Assembly: GCA_020029455.1 (NCBI GenBank) | Contig: JAIBJH010000108.1 | Span: 1-8,368, forward strand | Direction: 5' to 3' | DNA: 8,368 nt | Source: Hyphomicrobiales bacterium | Lineage (GTDB): Bacteria; Pseudomonadota; Alphaproteobacteria; Rhizobiales; Aestuariivirgaceae | Shown here: positions 1 through 6,156 of the stretch, piece by piece | Layout of the letters: every line of letters starts with the position of its first letter | How positions within the stretch are numbered: the first letter of the stretch is position 1 | Translations under genes and position numbers: made by a program | Notes under the pieces: generated by a model | What the model was told of the DNA's origin: nothing | Databases searched by the model: none | The model's input: only the letters and a program-made list of their open reading frames with translations

Positions 1-137
1 CCGATCAGCGGCGCATCCGTAAACGACAGCAGAAACATGTTGATAGTTGGATAGATGAAAATCAGCCCATAGATCGCGGCAAAAGGCGCCACAAGCAGGA
101 GCGCCAACCACAATTCTTTGCGCGTGTCCTTCGACAT
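1..137 (-). CDS. Sugar ABC transporter permease, N-terminus only (MalF/UgpA type)
   Basis: This is the first 45 codons of an inner-membrane permease of a carbohydrate ABC importer; the rest lies beyond the left edge. Read on the minus strand, the protein begins MSKDTRKELWLALLLVAPFA. A short charged N-terminus leads into a hydrophobic first membrane segment (about residues 9-30) and then a Y-P-T-I-N-M-F-L-L-S-F-T pattern, which is characteristic of MalF/UgpA-type permeases just after helix 1. It follows the binding-protein gene at 198-1466 on the same strand with a 60-nt gap holding a stem-loop, so the two are almost certainly one operon. No clear Shine-Dalgarno precedes the ATG at 135-137. 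In-frame TTG and GTG codons lie a few codons upstream, so the exact start is uncertain. The substrate cannot be read from this fragment. Confidence 0.85.
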   Translation of the reverse strand, partial: MSKDTRKELWLALLLVAPFAAIYGLIFIYPTINMFLLSFTDAPLI

Positions 138-154
138 GAGAACAGCCAACAGTT

Positions 155-187
155 GATGGGCCACCCAGGGAGGCGGGGCGGCCCATC
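155..187 (-). promoter_or_regulatory. Stem-loop between binding-protein and permease genes
   Basis: The arms GATGGGCC (155-162) and GGCCCATC (180-187) are perfect complements. After one A-C mismatch the stem continues with three more G-C pairs (164-166 with 176-178). It starts 11 nt after the stop codon of the binding-protein gene and ends before the permease start. No uridine run follows on the minus-strand transcript, so it is less likely to be a full terminator. In ABC operons such as the malE-malF gap of enteric bacteria, hairpins in this place stabilise the upstream message and help give an excess of binding protein over permease. That role here is inference. Confidence 0.7.
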
Positions 188-197
188 TACTATGGCA

Positions 198-1466
198 TCA
201 AAGATTGTTCAGTTCATCTTTGATCTTGGTGACAGCTTCCCCCGGATCCATTTCGCCGTTCTGCGTCGGCACAAAATAGGTCGACATCACGTCGAAGATC
301 GGCCCGGCAATGCCCGCCAGCGGCGATTTCGGATCGAAAATCATGTTCGCCGTGAGCGGTGAATAGGTCGCATTGGGCTCCATCTTCTTGTATTCATCCG
401 ACTGCGTTACTGGTGCATAGGCAGGAATGTGTCCCGCCGTTGCCCAGAACAGCGAATGCTTGTCGATCCAACTGATCACTGAAAGCACCGCAGCGCGCTT
501 TTCGGCTGACATTTCTTTGCCCTGGTTCACCGGAATGGCGAAGCTATGGCTGTCGGCGTAAGTGCAAGGCTTCTCGAAGAACACGGGCAGTTCCATTGCG
601 CCCCACTCGAACAGCTTTCCGCCCTTGTGCATGTCGGTCATGGTCGGCACTTCCCACACGCCATTGATCATGAAGGCTGCAGAACCGGATGTGAAGAGGG
701 CCACGGTCGCCGGATAATCCGTATACGGAGATTGCAATCCGCTCTTTGTCCAGTCGGCGATCATGGCGAGCGCGTTCTGCATCTTTGCGGGGTTGTCGCC
801 CGCAAGGAACTCGCCATCGGTCATCAGCTCCCCGCCCTGCTGGCACATCATTGAATAGATCGTACGGAACATGAAGTTGCCGTCAGCCGTGACACCGGCG
901 ATGCCCCATTTGGCACCTGCGTCCTTGGCTTTGGCAAGAGCTGCCTTGAAATTATCCGCCCCATTGAGGCCGGCCGGCTTGCCATTGGCATCAAGAAGTC
1001 CTGCTTTCGCCAGAATATCCTTGTTGTAGTAGAGCACGATCGGATGGGTATCGAGCGGTACCGCATATTGCTTGCTGTCGCTTGTGACGGCATCCCATGT
1101 CGCCTTGGCGAAGTCTGCCTCTCCCAAACCCATGGCCGTGAAATCGTCAGCCGTGATTTCCTGCAGAATGCCCTGCTTAACCGCCAGCGGAATGCGGCTG
1201 GCGTGATAGGTCATCACGTCAGGCGCTTCGCCAACTGCGGAAGAAGTCTGCACCTTGGTGTAGAAAGGCACACCCCAGTCGAGGGTGGAGGCCTGAATCT
1301 CGACCTTTCCATCCATTTCCTTGTTGAAGTCGGAGATCATCTGCTTCATGCGCACGCCATCACCTCCACCGAGAAAATCCCACCAGACCACGGTTTCCTT
1401 GGCCATTGCGTTTGCCGTGAACAAGGCCGTTGAGAGCACGGCAGCACCGATAAACCTCTTGAACAT
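198..1466 (-). CDS. Extracellular sugar-binding protein of ABC importer (family 1)
   Basis: A 422-residue periplasmic substrate-binding protein that delivers a carbohydrate to the permease encoded just downstream. The N-terminus MFKRFIGAAVLSTALFTANA has a basic start, a hydrophobic core and a likely signal peptidase I site after A-M-A at residue 22; no lipobox is seen. The mature protein opens with ETVVWWDF, typical of the first beta strand of family 1 binding proteins. Other family signatures are the APDVMTYHASRIP segment (81-93), YAVPLDTHPIVLYYNKDIL (134-152) and FTSGSAAFMINGVWEVP (258-274). There are two cysteines in the mature part (208 and 301), which may or may not pair. AAGGGAG (1474-1480, minus) lies 7 nt before the ATG and supports this start. 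It is transcribed divergently from the ArsR-like regulator and lies beside a GH51 arabinofuranosidase operon, so an arabinose-containing oligosaccharide is a reasonable but unproven ligand. Confidence 0.93.
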   Translation of the reverse strand: MFKRFIGAAVLSTALFTANAMAKETVVWWDFLGGGDGVRMKQMISDFNKEMDGKVEIQASTLDWGVPFYTKVQTSSAVGEAPDVMTYHASRIPLAVKQGILQEITADDFTAMGLGEADFAKATWDAVTSDSKQYAVPLDTHPIVLYYNKDILAKAGLLDANGKPAGLNGADNFKAALAKAKDAGAKWGIAGVTADGNFMFRTIYSMMCQQGGELMTDGEFLAGDNPAKMQNALAMIADWTKSGLQSPYTDYPATVALFTSGSAAFMINGVWEVPTMTDMHKGGKLFEWGAMELPVFFEKPCTYADSHSFAIPVNQGKEMSAEKRAAVLSVISWIDKHSLFWATAGHIPAYAPVTQSDEYKKMEPNATYSPLTANMIFDPKSPLAGIAGPIFDVMSTYFVPTQNGEMDPGEAVTKIKDELNNL

Positions 1467-1549
1467 GTCCTCACTCCCTTGGGGAACTGGCCCCTCTGCG
1501 CCTGATTTCTCTCTGGCCGGTCAGGGGCGCATCGCGACGCGGCAACAAA

Positions 1550-1577
1550 AACCTATCAAAGACGCCGGAACTGTCAA
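1550..1577 (-). promoter_or_regulatory. Candidate sigma-70 promoter of the leftward transporter
   Basis: On the minus strand a perfect -35 hexamer TTGACA (1572-1577) is followed by a 16-bp spacer and a -10-like TAGGTT (1550-1555). Transcription would begin near 1543, giving a leader of about 77 nt before the binding-protein start codon. The palindrome at 1593-1611 lies 15 bp upstream of the -35, centred near -59 relative to the predicted start. The -35 is strong and the -10 moderate, so the call is plausible but untested. Confidence 0.5.
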
Positions 1578-1592
1578 TCTCATTCGTGATAT

Positions 1593-1611
1593 ATATCGTA
1601 TAATACGATAT
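1593..1611. promoter_or_regulatory. 19-bp perfect palindrome, likely operator of the ArsR-like regulator
   Basis: ATATCGTA (1593-1600) and TACGATAT (1604-1611) are exact inverted repeats separated by TAA. The AT-rich dyad with ATAT ends resembles known ArsR/SmtB-family operators. It lies in the divergent region next to the gene for an ArsR-type winged-helix protein, which makes that protein the first candidate to bind it. Its centre contains TATAAT, so a bound protein could block a rightward promoter. For the leftward promoter it sits upstream of the -35, a position used by activators as well as by remote repressors. The half-site reappears at 5302-5314. Confidence 0.65.
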
Positions 1612-1770
1612 TAAACTCGACTTCAGCAGGCCATGCTTTGCCTAACTGAGCATGATCTTGCGGCATTTCTGGGCCCGTGCGCGCATTTTGTCTGTATTTC
1701 ATATTCCGATCATTGCCTTGGACAAAGACCATTATATCTGCTTTTGTGATACCGAAGCTGGTTTGAACCA

Positions 1771-1797
1771 ATGGTGCCGAAAGGCAAGCCGAGATGA
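1771..1797 (+). promoter_or_regulatory. Hairpin with GAAA loop and tiny overlapping reading frame at the regulator start
   Basis: TGCC (1775-1778) and GGCA (1783-1786) can pair around a GAAA tetraloop, with GG (1773-1774) and CC (1789-1790) able to add two more pairs after a small bulge. The AAGG likely to serve as ribosome-binding site (1781-1784) is inside this structure. An ATG at 1771 also opens an 8-codon frame (MVPKGKPR) whose TGA overlaps the ATG of the regulator (ATGA, 1794-1797). Either could lower or couple translation of the regulator. The stem is short and this may be chance. Confidence 0.25.
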
Positions 1798-2723
1798 GCA
1801 AGAACTTTCTCGTTGTGGACCCGTCTGAGGGTGAAGACGTGCTGCGTGCTTTTGCTTCGCCAGCGCGCGTCAAGGTTTTGAAACTCCTGCATGTGCGCGG
1901 TCCCATGAATGTCAATGACATCGCCGAGGCACTTGAACTGCCGCAATCGACAGTGTCATCCAACGTGCAGATTCTTGAGCAGGCCGGCCTGATCAGGACG
2001 GAGACTCAGCGTGCGCGCAAGGGCAATCAGAAAATCTGCCATTCCAGTTTCGATCAGGTGCTTGTTGCCTTCAAAGAAGACACCGACGCCATCAACGCTA
2101 ACACAATCGCCGTCAACATGCCCATCGGTCTCTTCACTAGTTGCGAGGTCTCGGCGCCCTGCGGCCTGTGCTCTCCCGAAGGCATCATCGGGCTTCTCGA
2201 TGTGCCCAACGCCTTCCTCGATCCCAATCGCATGCATGCCGGTTTGATCTGGTTTACAAGGGGTTTTCTTGAATATCAGTTCCCCAACAACGCCAAGCTC
2301 GCCAACCGGAAACTCGAGTCTATGGAGTTTTCCATGGAACTCTCTTCCGAAGTTCCAGGCACCGCATCCGATTGGCCATCGGACATTACCGTAACTGTTA
2401 ACAACATCGACATCGGCACCTGGACATCGCCTGGCGATTTCGGCGACAAGCGCGGCGCCTATACGCCAAGCTGGTGGAAACTGAAGGGAAGCCAGTATGG
2501 CATGCTCAAGAGTTTCCGCGTCACCCACGACGGCTCCTATGTGGATGGCGTGAAGTTCTCCCCCGTCACGCTCAAGGAACTGGATATTGAAGAGCACCAC
2601 TCCATCCGCTTGCGCCTTGGCGTGAAGGATGACGCCAAGCATCGCGGCGGCTTGAACATCTTCGGCCGCGGCTTCGGCAATTATGACCAGGATATTACGA
2701 TGCGCCTTGCCACCAACAGGTGA
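1794..2723 (+). CDS. ArsR-type transcriptional regulator with large C-terminal sensor-like domain
   Basis: A 309-residue cytoplasmic DNA-binding protein. Residues about 14-90 form an ArsR-type winged helix: LRAFASPARVKVLKLL, then NDIAEALELP and the recognition helix QSTVSSNVQILEQAGLI (51-67). Unlike ordinary ArsR proteins of about 100 residues, it carries about 210 further residues. These include a Cys-rich TSCEVSAPCGLC segment (C117, C123, C126), a W-F-T-R-G-F-L-E-Y-Q-F-P-N motif (153-165), and a beta-rich region (about 178-305) with SSEVPGT, DWPSDITVTVNN, TSPGDFGDKRG and GGLNIFGRGFG. From memory this matches a family of predicted regulators (COG4189-like) without a defined ligand; I could not search to confirm. 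The ATG at 1794 is preceded by AAGG at 1781-1784. It sits between the transporter it diverges from and the arabinofuranosidase gene, so it probably senses an arabinose-related sugar or sugar phosphate and controls both. That role is inference. Confidence 0.88.
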   Translation: MSKNFLVVDPSEGEDVLRAFASPARVKVLKLLHVRGPMNVNDIAEALELPQSTVSSNVQILEQAGLIRTETQRARKGNQKICHSSFDQVLVAFKEDTDAINANTIAVNMPIGLFTSCEVSAPCGLCSPEGIIGLLDVPNAFLDPNRMHAGLIWFTRGFLEYQFPNNAKLANRKLESMEFSMELSSEVPGTASDWPSDITVTVNNIDIGTWTSPGDFGDKRGAYTPSWWKLKGSQYGMLKSFRVTHDGSYVDGVKFSPVTLKELDIEEHHSIRLRLGVKDDAKHRGGLNIFGRGFGNYDQDITMRLATNR

Positions 2724-2726
2724 TGC

Positions 2727-2749
2727 GGGGCCTTGACCGGAAAGGCTCC
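2727..2749 (+). terminator. Stem-loop after the regulator gene, weak terminator or attenuator
   Basis: GGGGCCTT (2727-2734) pairs with AAGGCTCC (2742-2749) in an 8-bp stem with one G-U pair and a 7-nt loop, starting 3 nt after the regulator stop codon. Only TTGCCTATTAT follows, not a proper uridine run, so termination is likely partial at best. It would lower read-through from the regulator into the arabinofuranosidase gene. Confidence 0.45.
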
Positions 2750-2778
2750 TTGCCTATTATATCCTCTACTCTGATATA
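2750..2778 (+). promoter_or_regulatory. Candidate promoter of the arabinofuranosidase operon
   Basis: TTGCCT (2750-2755), a 17-bp spacer and GATATA (2773-2778) form a moderate sigma-70-like promoter in the 87-bp gap. An imperfect dyad TGAT-atag-ATCA (2772-2783) and the wider pair CTGAT (2771-2775) / ATCAG (2788-2792) overlap and follow the -10 and could hold an operator. They do not match the palindrome at 1593-1611, so binding by the same regulator is not shown. Confidence 0.35.
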
Positions 2779-2810
2779 GATCATAAAATCAGTATGTATG
2801 GAGTGTGGGC

Positions 2811-4322
2811 ATGAAAGCCTCGGTTATTGCCAACCGCGACTACACTATTTCCAGGATCGACGACCGGCTCTACGGCGCCTTCCTCGAGCACTTGGGCCGC
2901 GCCGTCTACTCCGGCATCCACGAGCCGGGCCATCCGACAGCCGACAAGAACGGCATGCGCGACGATGTTGCCCAGCTCGTCCGCGACTTGAACATTCCTT
3001 GCGTCCGCTATCCTGGTGGGAACTTCGTTTCGGCCTACAACTGGGAAGACGGCATCGGTCCAGTGGACCAGAGGCCCACGCGCCTCGACCTCGCCTGGCA
3101 CACTTCTGAAAGCAACAAGGTTGGCATCCACGAATTCGCTGCCTGGTGCAAGACCGTAAACACCGAGATGATGCTCGCCATCAACCTCGGTTCCCGCGGC
3201 CTCGATGAGGCGCGGAATTTTGTCGAATATGTCAACGGTCCGGTTGGCTCCTACTGGGGCGACCTCCGCAAGAAGAACGGCCATGCGGAACCTTTTGGCG
3301 CCAAGCTTTGGTGCCTCGGCAATGAAATGGATGGGCCATGGCAGATTGGCCAGAAGACCGCCGACGAGTATGGGCGCGTTGCCTATGAATCAGCCAAGGC
3401 CCTGCGCGCCTTCGACAAGTCCCTTGAGCTTGTGGTCTGCGGTTCCTCGCATTCGGACATGAAAACCTATCCAGAATGGGAGCGCATCGTCCTCGAACAC
3501 ACCTATGACTCGATCGACTACGTTTCACTGCACATGTATTTCGCCAACCGGGCGAAAAACACCACAAACTACCTCGCGCTGAACCACAAGCTCGACACCT
3601 ACATCGCCACGGTGCAGAGCACCATCAACATGGTGCGCGCCAACAAGCGCTCCAAACGCAAGGTGCACATCTCCTTTGATGAATGGAATGTGTGGTATCA
3701 CTCCAATGAACAGGACAAGGAGATTCTGGGCGGCAACAAGGGCTGGCCGCACGCGCCCCGCCTCCTCGAAGATATCTACAATTTCGAAGACGTTTTGCAG
3801 GTAGGCTGCATCATCAACACCTTCATCCGCCGCTCCGACGTCGTAAAAATTGCCTGCATTGCGCAGTTGGTGAACGTTATTGCCCCCATAATGACGGAGC
3901 CTGGCGGGCCTGCCTGGAAACAGACGACCTATTATCCCTACTATTTCGCTTCGCGCTTTGGCCGGGGAACGGCACTCAATCTCGCCGTCAACTGTCCGGG
4001 TTACGATGCCGATCTCGCCGACAACGTGCCCTATCTCGACGCCGCAGCCGTGCTCGACGATGCCGGGAAAATAATTACCTTCTTCCTTGTGAACAGGAAT
4101 GCCAGCGAGAATTTGGAAGTCAGTTTTGACCTGCAAGGTTTCGGCAAGCCGACCGTGATTGACCACCAGACGATCAAGCACGACGACCTTGAGGCCAGGA
4201 ACACACTGGCCAAGCCTGAGACTGTAACTCCCAAGAAAGGCAATGGCGCTGTCATCGAGGATGGAAAGCTGAAGCTTTCTCTTGCTCCCCTTTCATACAC
4301 CATGCTGCGCGTGGGAGTGTGA
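2811..4322 (+). CDS. abfA: Alpha-L-arabinofuranosidase, glycoside hydrolase family 51
   Basis: A 503-residue retaining glycosidase that removes terminal alpha-L-arabinofuranosyl units from arabinan, arabinoxylan or arabinogalactan fragments (EC 3.2.1.55). The start RIDDRLYGAFLEHLGRAVYSG is a GH51 signature, followed by CVRYPGGNFVSAYNWEDGIGP (64-84). The acid/base is E172 in WCLGNEMDGPW and the nucleophile is E291 in SFDEWNVWY, at the spacing known from Geobacillus AbfA (E175 and E294, 502 residues). The chain appears complete, with a catalytic barrel and a C-terminal beta domain ending SYTMLRVGV. There is no signal peptide, so it acts in the cytoplasm on imported oligosaccharides. I chose ATG 2811 because GGAG (2800-2803) lies 7 nt before it; an in-frame GTG at 2805 is too close to that site. 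It is followed 3 nt later by the aldo/keto reductase gene. Confidence 0.96.
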   Translation: MKASVIANRDYTISRIDDRLYGAFLEHLGRAVYSGIHEPGHPTADKNGMRDDVAQLVRDLNIPCVRYPGGNFVSAYNWEDGIGPVDQRPTRLDLAWHTSESNKVGIHEFAAWCKTVNTEMMLAINLGSRGLDEARNFVEYVNGPVGSYWGDLRKKNGHAEPFGAKLWCLGNEMDGPWQIGQKTADEYGRVAYESAKALRAFDKSLELVVCGSSHSDMKTYPEWERIVLEHTYDSIDYVSLHMYFANRAKNTTNYLALNHKLDTYIATVQSTINMVRANKRSKRKVHISFDEWNVWYHSNEQDKEILGGNKGWPHAPRLLEDIYNFEDVLQVGCIINTFIRRSDVVKIACIAQLVNVIAPIMTEPGGPAWKQTTYYPYYFASRFGRGTALNLAVNCPGYDADLADNVPYLDAAAVLDDAGKIITFFLVNRNASENLEVSFDLQGFGKPTVIDHQTIKHDDLEARNTLAKPETVTPKKGNGAVIEDGKLKLSLAPLSYTMLRVGV

Positions 4323-4325
4323 ACC

Positions 4326-5315
4326 ATGGAATATCGGAAGATGGGCAAGTCCGGCCTCAAGCTCAGCGAATTTTCTTTCGGTTCCTGGGTAACATTCCAC
4401 AAGCAGGTGGACATGAAGGCGGCCCAAAGGCTGATGGCGGTGGCCTATGAAGCTGGCATCAACTTCTTCGACAATGCCGAAGGCTACGAAGCGGGATTGT
4501 CAGAAGAGCTGATGGGCGAGTCCCTAAAAGCGCTCGGTTGGCGCCGCGACACGTACATCGTCTCCAGCAAGGTATTCTGGGGCGGCAGCAAACCGACGCA
4601 GCGCGGCCTCAGCCGCAAGCACATCCACGACGCCTGCCACGCCGCGCTAAAACGGCTCAAGGTGGACTACCTCGATCTCTTCTTTTGTCATCGGCCCGAT
4701 CTCGACACGCCGATTGAGGAAACGGTTTCGGCCATGGACAACCTGATCCGGCAAGGAAAGGTTCTCTATTGGGGAACCTCGCAATGGACGGGCCAGCAGA
4801 TTACCGAGGCAGTGGCGACTGCCCGGCAGAACCAACTGGCCATGCCCAGCATGGAGCAGCCTGAATATAATTTCTTTGTCAGGCACAAGGTGGAAAGCGA
4901 TTTTCTTCCCGTCTACGACTTGGCAGGAATTGGCACGACAATATGGTCGCCGCTCGCTTCGGGCCTCCTGACCGGAAAATACAATTCCGGCATCCCGAAG
5001 GATTCGCGCTTCAATCTGCCGGGTTATGAATGGCTGAAACGCGAATGGGAGAGCCCGGAAGGCAAGGCCAAGATCGCTAAGGTTGTCGCGCTCAGCGAAC
5101 TTGCCAAGAAACACGGATTGCCTTTGCATCACATGGCGCTGTTGTGGTGTCTCTCCAACCCGCATGTGTCGACGGTGATTCTTGGCGCATCCCGCCTTGA
5201 GCAACTCAAGGACAACATCTCCGCTCTTGATGAAAAATCGAAGTTGACCGGCGAACTGAAATCCCACATCGAGGATATCCTGCAAAACAAGCCCGAAGGC
5301 CCAATACGATATTGA
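4326..5315 (+). CDS. Aldo/keto reductase, Kv-beta-like (AKR6-type)
   Basis: A 329-residue NADPH-dependent carbonyl reductase of the aldo/keto reductase superfamily. The four catalytic residues are visible: D49 and Y54 in FFDNAEGYEAG, K82 in SSKVFWG and H122 in FCHRPD. GTSQWTGQQI (about 150), WSPLASGLLTGKY and LGASRLEQLKDNISAL near the C-terminus are typical of the Kv-beta/YghZ branch and include the cofactor-binding loop. The gene begins 3 nt after the arabinofuranosidase stop, and its GGGAG (4313-4317) lies inside that gene, so translation is probably coupled. Operon context suggests a sugar or sugar-derived carbonyl substrate, for example reduction of an aldose or action on an oxidised intermediate. 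The family is too broad to name the reaction. The chain looks full length, with no damage to key residues. Confidence 0.93.
   Translation: MEYRKMGKSGLKLSEFSFGSWVTFHKQVDMKAAQRLMAVAYEAGINFFDNAEGYEAGLSEELMGESLKALGWRRDTYIVSSKVFWGGSKPTQRGLSRKHIHDACHAALKRLKVDYLDLFFCHRPDLDTPIEETVSAMDNLIRQGKVLYWGTSQWTGQQITEAVATARQNQLAMPSMEQPEYNFFVRHKVESDFLPVYDLAGIGTTIWSPLASGLLTGKYNSGIPKDSRFNLPGYEWLKREWESPEGKAKIAKVVALSELAKKHGLPLHHMALLWCLSNPHVSTVILGASRLEQLKDNISALDEKSKLTGELKSHIEDILQNKPEGPIRY
5302..5314. repeat. Second copy of the palindrome half-site at the reductase-GST junction
   Basis: CAATA-CGA-TATTG is a perfect 5-bp inverted repeat with a 3-bp centre, overlapping the last codons and stop of the aldo/keto reductase gene. 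Its core AATACGATATT (5303-5313) is identical over 11 bp to 1602-1612, the right half of the palindrome in the divergent control region. It stands about 50 bp before the GST start codon. It could be an additional binding site of the same regulator, or a chance match created by the codons for I-R-Y and the stop. Confidence 0.3.
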
Positions 5316-5363
5316 TAGGGCGAAACGCAGCAGGGAAGAACCGCCTGTGAAGTAAGAGACAAC

Positions 5364-6068
5364 ATGATCGATCCTATGGCCTTTCCCATTGCACGGAAAT
5401 GGCCTGCGAAATTTCCCGACCGTATTCAGCTCTATTCGTTGCCCTCACCCAATGGCGTCAAGGTTTCGATCATGCTTGAGGAAACCGGGCTTGCCTATGA
5501 GGCCCATCGTGTGCGCTTCGATACTGGTGACCAGAAAACGCCGGAATTCGAATCTCTAAATCCGAACAGGAAAATTCCCGCCATCATCGATCCCAATGGC
5601 CCGGAAGGCAGGCCTCTGCCCCTGTTCGAATCTGGTGCGATTTTACTTTATCTTGGAGAGAAAAGTGGCCGGTTTATTCCGGAGGAACAGGCTGCCCGCT
5701 ACGAAGCAATCCAGTGGCTCATGTTCCAGATGAGTTTTATCGGTCCCATGTTCGGCCAGGTTGGGTTTTTCCACAAGTTTGCCGGAAGCGCCTTCGAAGA
5801 CAAGCGCCCGCTTCATCATTATACAACTGAGTCGAAACGCCTGCTCGGCGTGCTAGAGCGGCGGCTTGAAGGGCGCCAATGGATGATGGGTGATGAATAC
5901 ACGATCGTCGATATGTCGGTGTTCCCCCTGGTGCGAAATTTGATCGGTTACTATGGCGCCGGCGATCTGGTTGAAATCAACGCCTTTGCGAATGTCAGAC
6001 GATCGCTGGAAGTTTTTCTGGCACGCCCTGCCGTGGAACGAGGTCTCAAGATTCCGGCGGCGGGCTGA
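5364..6068 (+). CDS. Glutathione S-transferase, Ure2p/YfcG-like
   Basis: A 234-residue cytoplasmic protein with the two-domain glutathione transferase fold. The N-terminal thioredoxin-like domain has LYSLPSPNGVKVSIMLEETG (23-42), where the S-P-N-G-x-K signature is typical of Ure2p/YfcG (nu-class) enzymes. It also has the cis-proline in NRKIPAI (P72) and the glutathione-binding E89-S90 in LFESGAILLYL. The helical C-terminal domain contains YTIVDMSVFPL (179-189), the usual N-capping box with D183. Members of this group often show disulfide reductase or glutathione peroxidase-like activity; the substrate here is unknown. ATG 5364 is preceded only by a weak AAGAG (5354-5358). The gap from the reductase gene is 48 bp with no clear promoter, so it is probably the last gene of that operon. 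Why it sits with arabinoside genes is not evident. Confidence 0.92.
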   Translation: MIDPMAFPIARKWPAKFPDRIQLYSLPSPNGVKVSIMLEETGLAYEAHRVRFDTGDQKTPEFESLNPNRKIPAIIDPNGPEGRPLPLFESGAILLYLGEKSGRFIPEEQAARYEAIQWLMFQMSFIGPMFGQVGFFHKFAGSAFEDKRPLHHYTTESKRLLGVLERRLEGRQWMMGDEYTIVDMSVFPLVRNLIGYYGAGDLVEINAFANVRRSLEVFLARPAVERGLKIPAAG

Positions 6069-6090
6069 GCAGGCATCTTAAACTCTCCTG

Positions 6091-6117
6091 CAAGACCTCT
6101 TCGTTACTGAGGTTTTG
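6091..6117 (+). terminator. Stem-loop after the GST gene, probable terminator of the abfA operon
   Basis: CAAGACCTC (6091-6099) pairs with GAGGTTTTG (6109-6117) in a 9-bp stem with one G-U pair and a 9-nt loop, 23 nt after the GST stop codon. The four T residues fall in the 3' arm and no long T-run follows, so it is a weak intrinsic terminator. It fits the end of the abfA-reductase-GST unit before the second transporter promoter. Confidence 0.5.
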
Positions 6118-6156
6118 TCAATCAGCCGCCCAAATATCACAAAATGTCCGCGTGTG

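Larger units (their letters stand above)
1467..1793. other. Divergent intergenic control region
   Basis: This 327-bp stretch separates two divergently transcribed genes and contains no convincing coding sequence. From left to right it holds the leader and ribosome-binding site of the leftward binding-protein gene, a candidate leftward promoter (1550-1577), a 19-bp palindrome (1593-1611), about 160 bp with no strong signal, and a small hairpin over the ribosome-binding region of the regulator gene (1773-1790). A TATAAT at 1599-1604 in the centre of the palindrome could be a rightward -10, but no good -35 stands at the correct distance. The real rightward promoter for the regulator is therefore not identified. 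Confidence 0.7.

Noticed and set aside
1599..1604. TATAAT as the main promoter -10 of the regulator
   Set aside because: No -35-like hexamer stands 16-18 bp upstream, and the sequence is largely a by-product of the palindrome. It is kept only as a possibility within the operator entry.
1580..1963. A 127-residue minus-strand reading frame running from the regulator gene into the divergent region
   Set aside because: It is antisense to the well-supported ArsR domain, has no recognisable motif or ribosome-binding site, and would run through the palindrome; it is a shadow frame.
1956..2642. Long minus-strand frame of 228 residues opposite the regulator
   Set aside because: It mirrors codon bias of the real gene on the plus strand, shows no family motif, and lacks a ribosome-binding site.
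2805..2810. GTG start two codons before the arabinofuranosidase ATG
   Set aside because: Only 1 nt separates it from the GGAG at 2800-2803, while ATG 2811 has ideal spacing and matches the usual GH51 N-terminus.
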